Made by a program: the position numbers and the translations under genes
Shown here: positions 38,243 to 48,504 of the stretch, in pieces
Numbering within the stretch: position 1 is the first letter of the stretch
Layout of the letters: every line of letters begins with the position of its first letter
NCBI RefSeq assembly: GCF_041022165.1
Contig: NZ_CP163302.1
Coordinates: 2,852,001 to 2,916,000, forward strand
Reading direction: 5' to 3'
From: Sinomonas sp. P10A9
GTDB taxonomy: Bacteria; Actinomycetota; Actinomycetes; Actinomycetales; Micrococcaceae
DNA: 64,000 nucleotides
The notes under the pieces: model-generated
What the model was told of the DNA's origin: nothing
The model's input: the letters and a program-made list of their open reading frames with translations, nothing else
The model's database searches: none

Positions 38243-40282
38243 TCAGATGAATCCGGCCGCGGTGAGCCGCTCCCCGAGTGCGGTCGACATCGACGCCGCG
38301 TACGTCCGGCTCAGGTGGTTGTTGTCCAGGAAGACGAACATGTTCCCGATCGCGCCGCGGCACACGCCAGCGGGGCAGATGAGATCCGTCATGTCGATCT
38401 GCGCGAACCGGTCGGTGTGCGCCGCGGCGAACGCGGCCAGCGGGTCCTCCGAAGCCAGGACCGAGGACTGAGCCGGCGTGCACTCCGCCGCGTCGGCGCC
38501 GTTGCGCACCACGCAGTCGGCCATGTTGAAGGTGAAGCGGGGGTTGTCGCGGATCGCGACGACGCTCGTCCCCTTCGCGGTCAGGGCCGCGACGGTGGCG
38601 TCCAGGCCGGGGGTCAGCGTCTCGGCGGACGACGACGCCGCGGCCACGGTGCCGACCATGAAGACCGATCCCGAAGGGTTGGCAGCGAGATAGGCCGCCA
38701 CGGAAGCGTTGAACGAGTCGCAGTCGGCGTTGCCTGACGCCACGCCGGGGATGTACACACAGCCGCCCTTGAGCAGGGACACGACCCGCAGGCCGTGCTC
38801 CTCGGCCACGGGCTCGAGCGCCGCCATCCACTGTTCGGCGTGAGAGTCCCCCACGACCACGATGGTCTTGGCCTCGTTCGCCGCGATGGCGTTCATCGCG
38901 CAGGAGCCCGCGAGCGGTGTGGGCAGCTTGAGGTCCGACGAGCACGCCTTCGGCAGCGAGTACCAGTCGTTCGGGAGGTTCTGCGCCAGTGGGAGGAGGC
39001 TCGCCGTCGGTGAGGCCTGATCGGTGTAGCCCGGGTCGAGCGCCTCGGCTCCGGGATTGTCAACGGCGGCCCTCGCCTCGGCCTGTCCGGCGGTCGTCGT
39101 CACCGTGCCCTGGACGGCGGCGATCGGCACGAGCGCGACGGCGATGCACGCGGCGACTCCTGCGAACCCGTTGCGCACGCGGAGCTCGGGCCAGCGCCAG
39201 GCACGCCACGGCGCGTCGACGAACCGTGTGGTCAGGTACGCGAGGACGAGCGCGATAAGGATCGCCGCGCCCCCGAGGAGCCACCCAGCCCGGTCCCGTT
39301 CGCGCCAGGTGAGGGCAATGACGAGCACGGGCCAGTGCCAGAGGTACAGGCCGTAGGAGATGTCGCCCAGTCTGCGCAGCGGCTTCGAGGCCAGAAGGCG
39401 GTGCACGCCGAACCGACCGCCCTGCTGCGCCGCGAGGATCACGGCGGCCGCGGCCAGGGTGGGCCACAGGGCGACGGCCCCCGGGAACACGCCCTCGACG
39501 TCCAGGACGAGCCCGCACGCGACGATGGCCGCGAGGCCGCCCCAGCCCAGGACGAACGCCGTGCGCCGGCCAAGCCGCACGCGGTCAACCACGAGCGCGA
39601 GGAGGCTCCCTAGCGCGAACTCCCACACCCTGGCGGGCAGGGAGAAGTACGCCTGCTCCTGGTCAACCGCTGTGTACCAGACCGAGAACGCGAAGGATAC
39701 GGCGAAGACCGCTGCGAAGCCCGAGGCGAGGACCTTCTGGTAGGCGAGGGGGCGGCCGCGCCGCAGTCTCGGTGCGAGCGCCCCGAACGCCACGAACAGG
39801 AGCGGGAAGAGGATGAAGATCTGGCCCTGGATCGAGAGGGACCAGAAATGCTGGAACGGGCTCGCGAGCGCGTGGTCCTGAGCGTAGTAGTCCACGGCAT
39901 CCCGCTGGAGGACCCAGTTCTCGGCATACGTGAGCGAGGCGAAGCCCTCCTCGAGCACGGCCGACCAGCGCGTGGCCGGGAGGAACACGACCGCGGCGAT
40001 CACCGTCCCCGCGATCGTCACCGCGGCGGCCGGGAGGAGCCGGCGGAACACATGCAGCCAGTGCCTGAGCAGGTGGGTGGGTTCGCCTCGCCGGTGGCGG
40101 GCCACGAACTGGCCGGTCATGAGGAACGCGGACACCATCAGGAAGACGTCGACTCCGCCGGAAACGCGCCCGAGCCACACGTGATACAGCACCACCAGCG
40201 CAACGCCGACGGCCCTCAGGCCCTGGATCTCCGGCCGGAAGACGCGACCCCTGCTTCCAGCCCTGTGTCCCTCGGCCACCAC
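38243..40282 (-). CDS. OafA/YrhL-type membrane acyltransferase fused to an SGNH domain
   Basis: 679 residues. The N-terminal acyltransferase-3 domain starts FRPEIQGLRAVGVALVVLYH, containing the essential RxxR-like and His elements, and has ten or more membrane helices including GVDVFLMVSAFLMTGQF and GDISYGLYLWHWPVLVIAL. The C-terminal extracytoplasmic SGNH hydrolase domain has VVVGDSHAEQWMAAL (nucleophile Ser) and FLDNNHLS (His). Such fusions O-acetylate cell-surface polysaccharide. The start is one of two adjacent GTG codons (40282 or 40279), with GAGGAG upstream. Confidence 0.9.
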   Translation of the reverse strand: MVAEGHRAGSRGRVFRPEIQGLRAVGVALVVLYHVWLGRVSGGVDVFLMVSAFLMTGQFVARHRRGEPTHLLRHWLHVFRRLLPAAAVTIAGTVIAAVVFLPATRWSAVLEEGFASLTYAENWVLQRDAVDYYAQDHALASPFQHFWSLSIQGQIFILFPLLFVAFGALAPRLRRGRPLAYQKVLASGFAAVFAVSFAFSVWYTAVDQEQAYFSLPARVWEFALGSLLALVVDRVRLGRRTAFVLGWGGLAAIVACGLVLDVEGVFPGAVALWPTLAAAAVILAAQQGGRFGVHRLLASKPLRRLGDISYGLYLWHWPVLVIALTWRERDRAGWLLGGAAILIALVLAYLTTRFVDAPWRAWRWPELRVRNGFAGVAACIAVALVPIAAVQGTVTTTAGQAEARAAVDNPGAEALDPGYTDQASPTASLLPLAQNLPNDWYSLPKACSSDLKLPTPLAGSCAMNAIAANEAKTIVVVGDSHAEQWMAALEPVAEEHGLRVVSLLKGGCVYIPGVASGNADCDSFNASVAAYLAANPSGSVFMVGTVAAASSSAETLTPGLDATVAALTAKGTSVVAIRDNPRFTFNMADCVVRNGADAAECTPAQSSVLASEDPLAAFAAAHTDRFAQIDMTDLICPAGVCRGAIGNMFVFLDNNHLSRTYAASMSTALGERLTAAGFI

Positions 40283-40428
40283 GCGCGCCCACTCCTCAGT
40301 CCCGGGCGCCCGACCGTGCTGGCCTTGACGCTCCCGCCCTCCATTCCCCCGTGCGAGCCTGTGCGTACGTTGTGAGGGACGTTGCCGCCCGATGTGAAGA
40401 TGCCGCTGTGGCGGCCGGGACGCACGAC

Positions 40429-40463
40429 GGCGGCCGCGCACCTTGTTCAGGTGCGCGGCCGCC
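40429..40463 (-). terminator. Terminator hairpin after groEL
   Basis: Perfect 15-bp stem (40429-40443 with 40449-40463) and a 5-base loop, 43 bases beyond the groEL stop. No T-run, but the stability and position fit transcription termination of the chaperonin operon. Confidence 0.75.
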
Positions 40464-40505
40464 GCTGTGGTCGCCTTGGGGAAGAAAGGCGATGCCGGGC
40501 CGTGG

Positions 40506-42122
<1,617 letters not shown>

Positions 42123-42192
42123 CTACTCCTAAGGGTGTATCAAGCACAACACCCCGACCGCAGTGGGCGGCCGGGGCGCAGCGCAGGGGGCG

Positions 42193-42489
42193 TTACTTGA
42201 CGACGATGGCGAGGACGTCGCGGGCCGAGAGCACGAGGTACTCGGTGCCGCCCGTCTTGACCTCGGTGCCGCCGTACTTGGAGTAGAGGACGACGTCGCC
42301 GACGGTGACGTCGATGGGGACGCGGTTGCCGTTGTCATCGACGCGGCCGGGACCGACAGCGACGACCTCGCCCTCCTGGGGCTTCTCCTTCGCGGTGTCC
42401 GGGATCACGAGGCCAGACGCGGTGGTCTGCTCGGCCTCGAGCGGCTTGACGACAATGCGATCCTCGAGGGGCTTGATGGAGACCGACAC
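42193..42489 (-). CDS. groES: Co-chaperonin GroES (Hsp10)
   Basis: 98 residues, heptameric lid of GroEL. It has [48 protein letters not shown] in outline, with the mobile loop ([12 protein letters not shown]) that contacts GroEL. It starts at GTG 42489 behind a good AAGGAGAG site. groEL follows after 73 bases. Transcription starts upstream at a promoter carrying two CIRCE operators. Confidence 0.97.
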   Translation of the reverse strand: MSVSIKPLEDRIVVKPLEAEQTTASGLVIPDTAKEKPQEGEVVAVGPGRVDDNGNRVPIDVTVGDVVLYSKYGGTEVKTGGTEYLVLSARDVLAIVVK

Positions 42490-42582
42490 GGATCTCTCCT
42501 TTACATGAACGAATCACGGGCTGGGAGCCGGGCAAGCCACCGTCGTCGCGGGTGCCGGGAGCGTGCCTGACAGGTATTCGGG

Positions 42583-42609
42583 TTAGCACTCGATGATGCC
42601 GAGTGCTAC
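42583..42609. promoter_or_regulatory. CIRCE element 1 (HrcA operator), proximal
   Basis: TTAGCACTC, nine-base spacer, GAGTGCTAC: matches the CIRCE consensus (TTAGCACTC-N9-GAGTGCTAA) at all but the last base. It lies downstream of the -10 box, over the likely transcription start of groES-groEL. Confidence 0.96.
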
Positions 42610-42614
42610 CAGCG

Positions 42615-42644
42615 ACTCTAGTAAGGCGGCTGGCACTCGGTCAA
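42615..42644 (-). promoter_or_regulatory. Promoter of groES-groEL
   Basis: On the minus strand TTGACC (complement of 42639-42644) and TAGAGT (complement of 42615-42620) are separated by 18 bases, a good housekeeping-type -35/-10 pair. The -35 box lies inside the second CIRCE and the first CIRCE follows the -10. Confidence 0.75.
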
Positions 42645-42656
42645 GGCGAGTGCCAA
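42630..42656. promoter_or_regulatory. CIRCE element 2 (HrcA operator), distal
   Basis: CTGGCACTC, nine-base spacer, GAGTGCCAA. Half-sites are symmetrical except for one base pair and deviate from consensus at the outer T/A positions. It covers the -35 region, so HrcA bound here would block RNA polymerase. Confidence 0.88.
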
Positions 42657-42702
42657 TCAGCGCGGGTGGGACGATCCAGATGGTTGAGCGGAGCCGAAGC
42701 CC

Positions 42703-43089
42703 CTATTCGCCCGCAAGCTCGTCGTACCCGAGGTCTTCGCCGTCGTCGTCGGATGCGACACCGCGCGTGATGTACATGATCGCGACCGACGACACGAGCG
42801 CGACACCGCCCACGATGAGGCCGACGATCGCGGAGACCTTGGCGCCGACGAACTGGTCCCGCAGATTCTGCGCCTCGGGGGTGGCGTCGTCGATGCTCTT
42901 GCCGCCCACCGAGTACACGGTGGCATTGAAGGCGTCGAGGCCCATCACAACGAGCAGCAGCACAGCGGCGACGACTGTGATCACGATGCCGCCGATGAGC
43001 ACGGAACGGGCGTAGGGGCGGAGACGGGCCGCCAGGCCAGCCTGCTCCGGACGTGCGGGGACAGGGTCGACGCTGGGGCTGGTCTCCAT
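42703..43089 (-). CDS. Small membrane protein with two helices
   Basis: 128 residues, not recognised as a named family. A short N-terminal cytoplasmic stretch, helix 1 at about 32-55 (SVLIGGIVITVVAAVLLLVVMGL), an extracytoplasmic segment, helix 2 at about 88-110 (KVSAIVGLIVGGVALVSSVAIM), then an acidic tail DDDGEDLGYDELAGE. The start was set at ATG 43089. It is divergent from the methyltransferase gene (55 bases) and precedes the groES promoter region. Confidence 0.82.
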   Translation of the reverse strand: METSPSVDPVPARPEQAGLAARLRPYARSVLIGGIVITVVAAVLLLVVMGLDAFNATVYSVGGKSIDDATPEAQNLRDQFVGAKVSAIVGLIVGGVALVSSVAIMYITRGVASDDDGEDLGYDELAGE

Positions 43090-43143
43090 GTGCTCCAGCC
43101 TATCCAATGAGCGTGACCGGCGCGGCACACTACGCTGGATGGC

Positions 43144-44367
43144 ATGGCCCAAGACAACACCGCCCCGGAACAGCTGGCCCCACTGCTGACTCCCGAGGGC
43201 TGGGCGCTCCTGAATTCGCTCGGCCCGTACCGCGAGGAGGATGCCCTCGCCCTGACCACGCGGATGCGCAAGGCCGGCCACTCCCCCGGGCTCGTTGCCG
43301 CTGTCCTCTCCCAAGCCCGCCTCCGCGTCCGCGCCGAGGGCAAGTTCGGAGAGTTCGCCGGCAGCATGCTGTTCACCCGGGCTGGGCTCGAGCAGGCGAC
43401 GCGGCTCTCCGTCGCAGCGCGGCACGCCCGCCGCTTCGTCGATGCCGGCGTGCGGCACGTCGCGGATCTCGGCTGCGGTCTGGGCGCAGACGCGATGGCC
43501 ATGGCCTCGTTGGACCTCGAGGTCACAGCCGTCGAGCTCGACGAGACCACTGCCGCCTGCGCGACCATGAACCTCATGCCGTTCCCGCACGCACGTGTGG
43601 TGCACGCGGATGCGCAGTCCGTGCCGCTCGACGGCGTCGACGGCGTCTGGCTCGACCCTGCACGCCGCGAGACGTCCACCTCGGGAACCACGCGGCTGTG
43701 GGATCCGGAGGCGTTCTCGCCGCCGCTGAGCTTCGTCGAGGGTCTTGCCCGGCGCGGCCTACCCGTGGGCGTCAAACTCGGTCCGGGAACTCCCCACGAA
43801 TCCATCCCCGCCGGCTGCGAGGCGCAATGGGTCTCGGTGAATGGCGACGTCGCCGAGGTTGCCCTGTATTTCAACGCGCTGCGCCGTCCGAGCGTGCGGC
43901 GGGCGGCGCTCGTCCTCACACCCGATGGCGCGGCAGAGCTGGTCGCCGAAACCGATTTCGGCGGGGGTACCGAGCCTCGCATCGGCGCCCTCGGCGGGTT
44001 CCTCTATGAGCCTGACGGCGCGGTGATCCGGGCAGAGCTCGTCGCCGAGCTCGCGGAGCGCCTCGGCGGCCACCTCGTCGATCCGCACATCGCCTACATC
44101 TGCTCCCCGGAGCTGCTCTCCACACCGTTCGCCAAGGCCTACCGCGTGCTCGAGGTCCGGCCGTACAACGTCAAGGCCCTGCGCGCCTGGGTCCGCGAGG
44201 AAGCGATCGGCGTGCTCGACATCAAGAAGCGGGGCGCGTCGGTCACCCCAGAGGAACTGCGGAGGCTCCTGCTGTCCGGACAGCGCAAGGGCGCCTCGAA
44301 GCGCGCGACCCTCGTGCTCACCCGCATCGGGGACGAGAGGGTCGCCGCCGTCGTCGAACCCGTCTGA
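43144..44367 (+). CDS. SAM-dependent methyltransferase with THUMP-like C-terminal domain
   Basis: 407 residues. The class I methyltransferase core is in the middle: VADLGCGLGADAMAMASLDLEVTAVE is the SAM motif I and II, and VHADAQSVPLDGVDGVWLDPARR carries a DPAR motif resembling nucleic-acid methyltransferases. The C-terminal part VRPYNVKALRAWVREEAIGVLDIKKRG is the THUMP-like domain, which suggests an RNA substrate. The N-terminal 90 residues are helical. The exact target is unknown. A repeat array follows the stop codon. Confidence 0.88.
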   Translation: MAQDNTAPEQLAPLLTPEGWALLNSLGPYREEDALALTTRMRKAGHSPGLVAAVLSQARLRVRAEGKFGEFAGSMLFTRAGLEQATRLSVAARHARRFVDAGVRHVADLGCGLGADAMAMASLDLEVTAVELDETTAACATMNLMPFPHARVVHADAQSVPLDGVDGVWLDPARRETSTSGTTRLWDPEAFSPPLSFVEGLARRGLPVGVKLGPGTPHESIPAGCEAQWVSVNGDVAEVALYFNALRRPSVRRAALVLTPDGAAELVAETDFGGGTEPRIGALGGFLYEPDGAVIRAELVAELAERLGGHLVDPHIAYICSPELLSTPFAKAYRVLEVRPYNVKALRAWVREEAIGVLDIKKRGASVTPEELRRLLLSGQRKGASKRATLVLTRIGDERVAAVVEPV

Positions 44368-44373
44368 CGGACA

Positions 44374-44547
44374 GGGGTCACGTCCCCACGATCCGGGGTC
44401 ACGTCCCTACGATGCGGGATCACGTCCCTGAGGGGTCACATCCCCACGATGCGGGGTCACGTATCTGGCAGCGGCATCCAAGCCAGGAGGAAGGTGACCC
44501 GCATCCCCGCAAGCTGACCCCGCATCGCCGAGAGGTGACCCCGCATC
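44374..44547. repeat. Array A of 21-bp units, with an inverted half
   Basis: Units beginning GGGGTCACGTCCC start at 44374, 44395, 44416, 44432 and 44453 (steps 21, 21, 16, 21). The second half has the reverse orientation: GTGACCC or CTGACCC motifs at 44494, 44514 and 44535. GATGCGGGGTCAC (44448-44460) and GTGACCCCGCATC (44535-44547) are perfect complements, so the region can fold into a large hairpin. It fills the gap between two convergent genes. Confidence 0.9.
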
Positions 44548-45366
44548 TCACTGAGCGCGCATGAACTCCTCGGCGGCGCGCACCTGCTCGTCGCTCGGGC
44601 GCATGCCGGTGTAGAGGATGAACTGCTCGAGCGCCTGGATCGTCATGACCTCCGCGCCTGTGATGACGGCCTTCCCCGCGGCGCGGCCGGCCTTGATGAG
44701 CGGGGTCTCGGCGGGGAGTGCGACGACGTCGAAGACCAGCCGCGCGGCGTCGACCGCGGCCTGCGGGAAGGCGAGGGACTCGGCCTCCGGGCCGCCCGCC
44801 ATGCCCACGGGGGTGACATTGACGAGGACGTCCGCCGTCGAATCCCCCAGCTCGGCCTGCCACTTGAACCCGTACAGGCTGGCGAGCGCCCGGCCGGCCT
44901 CCTCATTGCGGGCCACGACCGTCACCGCCCGGAACCCGGCGTCCCGGAACGCCGCCGCGGTGGCCTTGGCCATGCCGCCCGAGCCGCGCAGCAGGACGGA
45001 CCACTGCGGGTCGAGTGAGTTGCGGGCAATGAGCTGGGCGATCGCGGTGTAGTCGGTGTTGTAGGCGGTGAGAACGCCGTTGTCATTGACGATCGTGTTG
45101 ACCGAGTCGATCGCAGACGCGGAGGGATCCATCCGGTCCACCAGGGCGATGACGTCTTCCTTGTACGGCATCGACACGGCGCAGCCGCGTATGCCGAGCC
45201 CGCGCACGCCAGCGATCGCCTGGGCGAGGTCCGTCGGCGCGAATGCCTTGTAGATCCAATTCAGGCCGAGGGCCTCGTACAGGTAGTTGTGGAAGCGCGT
45301 CCCGTTGTTGCTCGGCCGGGCCGAGAGCGAGATGCACAGCGTCATGTCTTTGTTGAGGATCGGCAC
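44548..45366 (-). CDS. Shikimate 5-dehydrogenase-like protein (AroE/YdiB family)
   Basis: 272 residues. It has the AroE fold: MPYKEDVIALVD has the catalytic Lys of the shikimate pocket, TAYNTDYTAI the conserved Asn-Thr-Asp, and LLRGSGGMAKATAAAF is the NADP(H) loop in slightly altered form. The N-terminal SLSARPSNNGTRFHNYLYEALGLN differs from classical AroE, so the physiological substrate may not be shikimate. Its GTG start lies just before MPILNKDMT. The 3' end touches the array of 21-bp repeats. Confidence 0.85.
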   Translation of the reverse strand: MPILNKDMTLCISLSARPSNNGTRFHNYLYEALGLNWIYKAFAPTDLAQAIAGVRGLGIRGCAVSMPYKEDVIALVDRMDPSASAIDSVNTIVNDNGVLTAYNTDYTAIAQLIARNSLDPQWSVLLRGSGGMAKATAAAFRDAGFRAVTVVARNEEAGRALASLYGFKWQAELGDSTADVLVNVTPVGMAGGPEAESLAFPQAAVDAARLVFDVVALPAETPLIKAGRAAGKAVITGAEVMTIQALEQFILYTGMRPSDEQVRAAEEFMRAQ

Positions 45367-45406
45367 GGCACAAGGCTAGTGCCGCACCGCCCCCTCGCCC
45401 AGCTGG

Positions 45407-45529
45407 TCAGCCCTGGCGGGCCTTCATGCGCGGGCTCTTCTTGTTGATGACGAATGTCCGGCCGCGGCGGCGCACAACCTGCGCCCCGGGGACCTTCTTG
45501 AGAGCGCGCAGGGAATTGCGGACCTTCAT
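45407..45529 (-). CDS. rpmJ: 50S ribosomal protein L36, zinc-free type
   Basis: 40 residues, starting [19 protein letters not shown] and ending SPRMKARQG, with AAGGAG upstream of the ATG. The usual zinc-binding Cys/His residues are missing, which marks the C-minus paralogue of L36. In actinobacteria such forms replace the zinc-containing one under zinc starvation and are usually repressed by Zur. It is too short to be found by long-ORF searches but fully supported. Confidence 0.95.
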   Translation of the reverse strand: MKVRNSLRALKKVPGAQVVRRRGRTFVINKKSPRMKARQG

Positions 45530-45551
45530 GGTGCTCCTTCCAGTCTATTTA

Positions 45552-45566
45552 TGAGAACCATTCCTA
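45552..45566. promoter_or_regulatory. Possible Zur-like box upstream of rpmJ
   Basis: TGAGAACCATTCCTA lies 22-37 bases upstream of the rpmJ start and is loosely symmetrical (about 4 of 7 pairs). It agrees with the actinobacterial Zur consensus at roughly 9-10 of 15 positions. The zinc-free L36 makes Zur control plausible, but the match is weak. Confidence 0.35.
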
Positions 45567-45613
45567 ACAACAAGACCTCGCCCGGTCTCATTCCCAAGGT
45601 GTCCAATGGGACC

Positions 45614-47257
45614 ATGCACAATCAGCCTCCGCCCCGGGTGGACATCGACGAGTTCTCCACGAACACGGCCCTCGTCGACGGGATCCGGCGCTTCGGGGCG
45701 AGCTGGTCGGCGGGCGAGCTGGCCGCGATCGGCCGGATCGTCGGCTCGGGCCCGTTCGCTCAGAACGCGCGGCTCGCCAACGAACACCCCCCTGTGCTCC
45801 ACGCCCTCGACCGCTACGGCGAGCGTCTGGACGAGGTCGAGTACCACCCCGCCTACCACCACGTCATCTCCGACGCCGTCGCCTACGGCGCCCACACGTC
45901 CGCCTGGGCCGATCCGCGTCCCGGTGCGCACGTAGCCAGAGCGGGCGCCTTCATGCTGTTCGCGCAGGTCGAGCCCGGCCACGCGTGCCCGGTCTCGATG
46001 ACCCACGCCGCCGTGCCCGCGCTGTCGCGGCAGCCCGACGTCGCACGCGTCTGGCTCCCCCGCCTCTACGGCGACGGCTACGAGCCCCGCCTGGTCCGGC
46101 CGTCGCAGAAGCCGGGCGCGCTCGTGGGAATGGCCATGACAGAACGCCAGGGCGGCTCCGACGTTCGGGCCAACACAACCTCGGCGCGGGACCTCGGCGA
46201 CGGAACGGCCCTCATCACCGGGGCGAAGTGGTTCTGCTCGGCGCCGATGAGCGATGCCTTCCTGGTGCTCGCCCAGGAGGCTGACGGCCTCTCGTGCTTC
46301 CTCGTGCCACGCGTGACGGACGACGGCGTGCGGAACCCGTTCCGGCTCGTGCGCCTGAAGTCGAAGCTCGGAAACCGGGCCAATGCCTCCGCAGAGGTCG
46401 AGTTCGAGGACACTCTCGGATGGCGCATCGGCGAGCCGGGCCGAGGAGTCCGCGCCATCATCGAGATGGTCCATGAGACCCGCCTCGACTGCATCCTCGG
46501 CACGGCTGCAGGGATGCGCCAGGGCGTGGCTGAGGCCGTGTGGCACGCGCGGCACCGGAAGGCCTTCGGGCGGCTCCTCGTGGACCAGCCTGCGATGGCC
46601 ACCGTCCTCGCCGACCTCGCGCTCGAGTACGAGGCGGCGGTGGCGCTCGGCCTGCGGCTCGCCGCAGCGGACGACGCCGTGTGGTCGCCCGGGGCGGACG
46701 GTGTGCAGCGCGCGCCGGGGGCATCGCGGGAGGGTGCGTTCGCCCGGATCGCGACGGCGATCGGCAAGTACTGGGTGTGCAAACGAGGACCGGCGCACGC
46801 CGCCGAGGCGCTCGAGTGCCTCGGCGGCAACGGCTACACCGAGGATTTCCCGCTCGCGATGCGGTACCGCGAGCAGCCGGTCATGGCGATCTGGGAGGGG
46901 TCCGGGAATGTGGTGGCGCTGGACGTGCTGCGCGCCCTCGCCCGCGAGCCGGAGTCCGCCGAGGCCCTCGGCGAGGAGCTTGAACGTCACCGCGGCGCCG
47001 ACCCCGCCCTCGACGCCCACCTCGAGCGGGCCCTCGCGCTCATGGCCGACGCCGCGCGCGAGCCAGAGGAGGCCCAGGCCTGGGCGCGGCGGCTCGCAGA
47101 GACCCTCGCGCTCGCCCTGCAGGCGACGCTCCTGCTCGACGGAGAACCGTCCGTCGCGGAGGCGTTCATCGCGTCCAGACTCAGCGCCGGTCGCGGCCTG
47201 GGCTACGGGTGTCTCCCGGATTCGGCCCGTGTGGGCGCGATCCTGGAGAGGGCATAA
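45614..47257 (+). CDS. Acyl-CoA dehydrogenase-family protein, AidB type
   Basis: 547 residues, the long form typical of AidB/isovaleryl-CoA dehydrogenase-like proteins. FAD-binding segments MTERQGGSDVRANTTSA and ITGAKWFCSAPMSDAFLVLAQ are present, followed by RLKSKLGNRANASAEVEFED and CLGGNGYTEDFPLAMRYREQPV. AidB of E. coli responds to alkylating damage; whether this one does is unknown. Start set at ATG 45614, 21 codons after an upstream ATG at 45551, because homologous sequence begins around there. It is divergent from rpmJ. Confidence 0.88.
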   Translation: MHNQPPPRVDIDEFSTNTALVDGIRRFGASWSAGELAAIGRIVGSGPFAQNARLANEHPPVLHALDRYGERLDEVEYHPAYHHVISDAVAYGAHTSAWADPRPGAHVARAGAFMLFAQVEPGHACPVSMTHAAVPALSRQPDVARVWLPRLYGDGYEPRLVRPSQKPGALVGMAMTERQGGSDVRANTTSARDLGDGTALITGAKWFCSAPMSDAFLVLAQEADGLSCFLVPRVTDDGVRNPFRLVRLKSKLGNRANASAEVEFEDTLGWRIGEPGRGVRAIIEMVHETRLDCILGTAAGMRQGVAEAVWHARHRKAFGRLLVDQPAMATVLADLALEYEAAVALGLRLAAADDAVWSPGADGVQRAPGASREGAFARIATAIGKYWVCKRGPAHAAEALECLGGNGYTEDFPLAMRYREQPVMAIWEGSGNVVALDVLRALAREPESAEALGEELERHRGADPALDAHLERALALMADAAREPEEAQAWARRLAETLALALQATLLLDGEPSVAEAFIASRLSAGRGLGYGCLPDSARVGAILERA

Positions 47258-47349
47258 CCTCGCGGCCCCGTCGTGCGCCAGCGGCCGAGCCGTAAACTGG
47301 GACCACTTGTGCACGCAGCCGGTCCGCCGGCCTCATCCGGGGGTAGACA

Positions 47350-48504
47350 CTGAAGATCGACTTTGCGCACTCCGAGCAGTCCACGGTAGGCCTCGAATGG
47401 GAGATGGCCCTCGTGGACAAGCACGGTGGCGAGCTCGTTCCCCTCGCCCCGGAGGTGCTCGACCGACTCGGCAGCGAGCGCCCCGAACTGTTCGGCAACA
47501 TGCCCCGCATCCATCAGGAGTTGCTCCTCAACACGGTCGAGCTCGTGACCGGTGTGCACCACACCATTTCCGATGCCGTGGCCGATCTCGCCGAGTCGCT
47601 CGGGGCGGTGCGGAGCATTACGGACCGGATGGGAGTCGAGCTCTTCTCCGCGGGCAGCCACCCCTTCAGCCAGCCCCGCCTGCAGCCCGTGACCGACAAG
47701 GAACGGTACGCGAAGCTCATCGACCGCACCCAGTGGTGGGGGCGGCAGATGGTGATCTACGGAGTGCATGTGCATGTGGGCCTCGACCGCCAGGACAAGG
47801 CCATGCCTGTCCTCGACGCGCTCGTCAACTACTTCCCGCACTTCCAGGCACTCTCGGCATCGAGCCCTTTCTGGAGCGGCGAGGACACGGGCTACGCCTC
47901 CCAGCGCGCCCTCATGTTCCAGCAGCTGCCCACGGCCGGCCTGCCGTTCCAGTTCCCCGACTGGGCCGGATTCGAGCACTACGTCGATGACATGCTCAAG
48001 ACCGGGGTGATCGACACGATCAGCGAGATCCGCTGGGACATCCGGCCCGTGCCGAGGCTCGGCACCGTGGAGATGCGCGTATGCGACGGCCTCTCGACCC
48101 TCGAGGAGATCGGCGCCATCGGCGCGCTGACCCAATGCCTCGTCGAAGAGGCATCCCGCATGCTCGACGCCGGTTACCCCATCCCGACCATGCCCCCTTG
48201 GCACGTCCAGGAGAACAAGTGGCGCGCCGCCCGCTATGGCCTCGACGCGATCATCATCCTCGACGCCGACGGCAACGAGAGGCTCGTCACCGAGCACCTT
48301 GCGGAGACGATGGACCGGCTGTCCCCGATCGCCGACGAGCTCGGATGCGCCGCAGAGCTGCGGGCGGTCGAGGGGATCATCCGGCGCGGCGCCGGGTACC
48401 AGCGCCAGCGCAGGGTCGCAGAGGCCCACGGCGGCGAGCTGCGCGCCGTCGTCCTGGAAGAGGCCCGCCTCATGCGCGAGGGCTACGCGCCAGCCAGCGC
48501 GTGA
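47350..48504 (+). CDS. Glutamate--cysteine ligase-like carboxylate-amine ligase (YbdK family), probable CTG start
   Basis: ATP-dependent ligase of the GCS2/YbdK group, 384 residues from the chosen start. The family N-terminus reads KIDFAHSEQSTVGLEWEMAL, and it lies upstream of the first ATG (47404). The only codon before it is CTG at 47350, six bases behind GGGGGT, and an in-frame TAG at 47344 excludes anything longer. VIYGVHVHVGLDRQDKAM carries metal/substrate residues. The stop overlaps the next gene (GTGA). The true product is unproven; mycothiol producers do not need glutathione. Confidence 0.86.
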   Translation: MKIDFAHSEQSTVGLEWEMALVDKHGGELVPLAPEVLDRLGSERPELFGNMPRIHQELLLNTVELVTGVHHTISDAVADLAESLGAVRSITDRMGVELFSAGSHPFSQPRLQPVTDKERYAKLIDRTQWWGRQMVIYGVHVHVGLDRQDKAMPVLDALVNYFPHFQALSASSPFWSGEDTGYASQRALMFQQLPTAGLPFQFPDWAGFEHYVDDMLKTGVIDTISEIRWDIRPVPRLGTVEMRVCDGLSTLEEIGAIGALTQCLVEEASRMLDAGYPIPTMPPWHVQENKWRAARYGLDAIIILDADGNERLVTEHLAETMDRLSPIADELGCAAELRAVEGIIRRGAGYQRQRRVAEAHGGELRAVVLEEARLMREGYAPASA

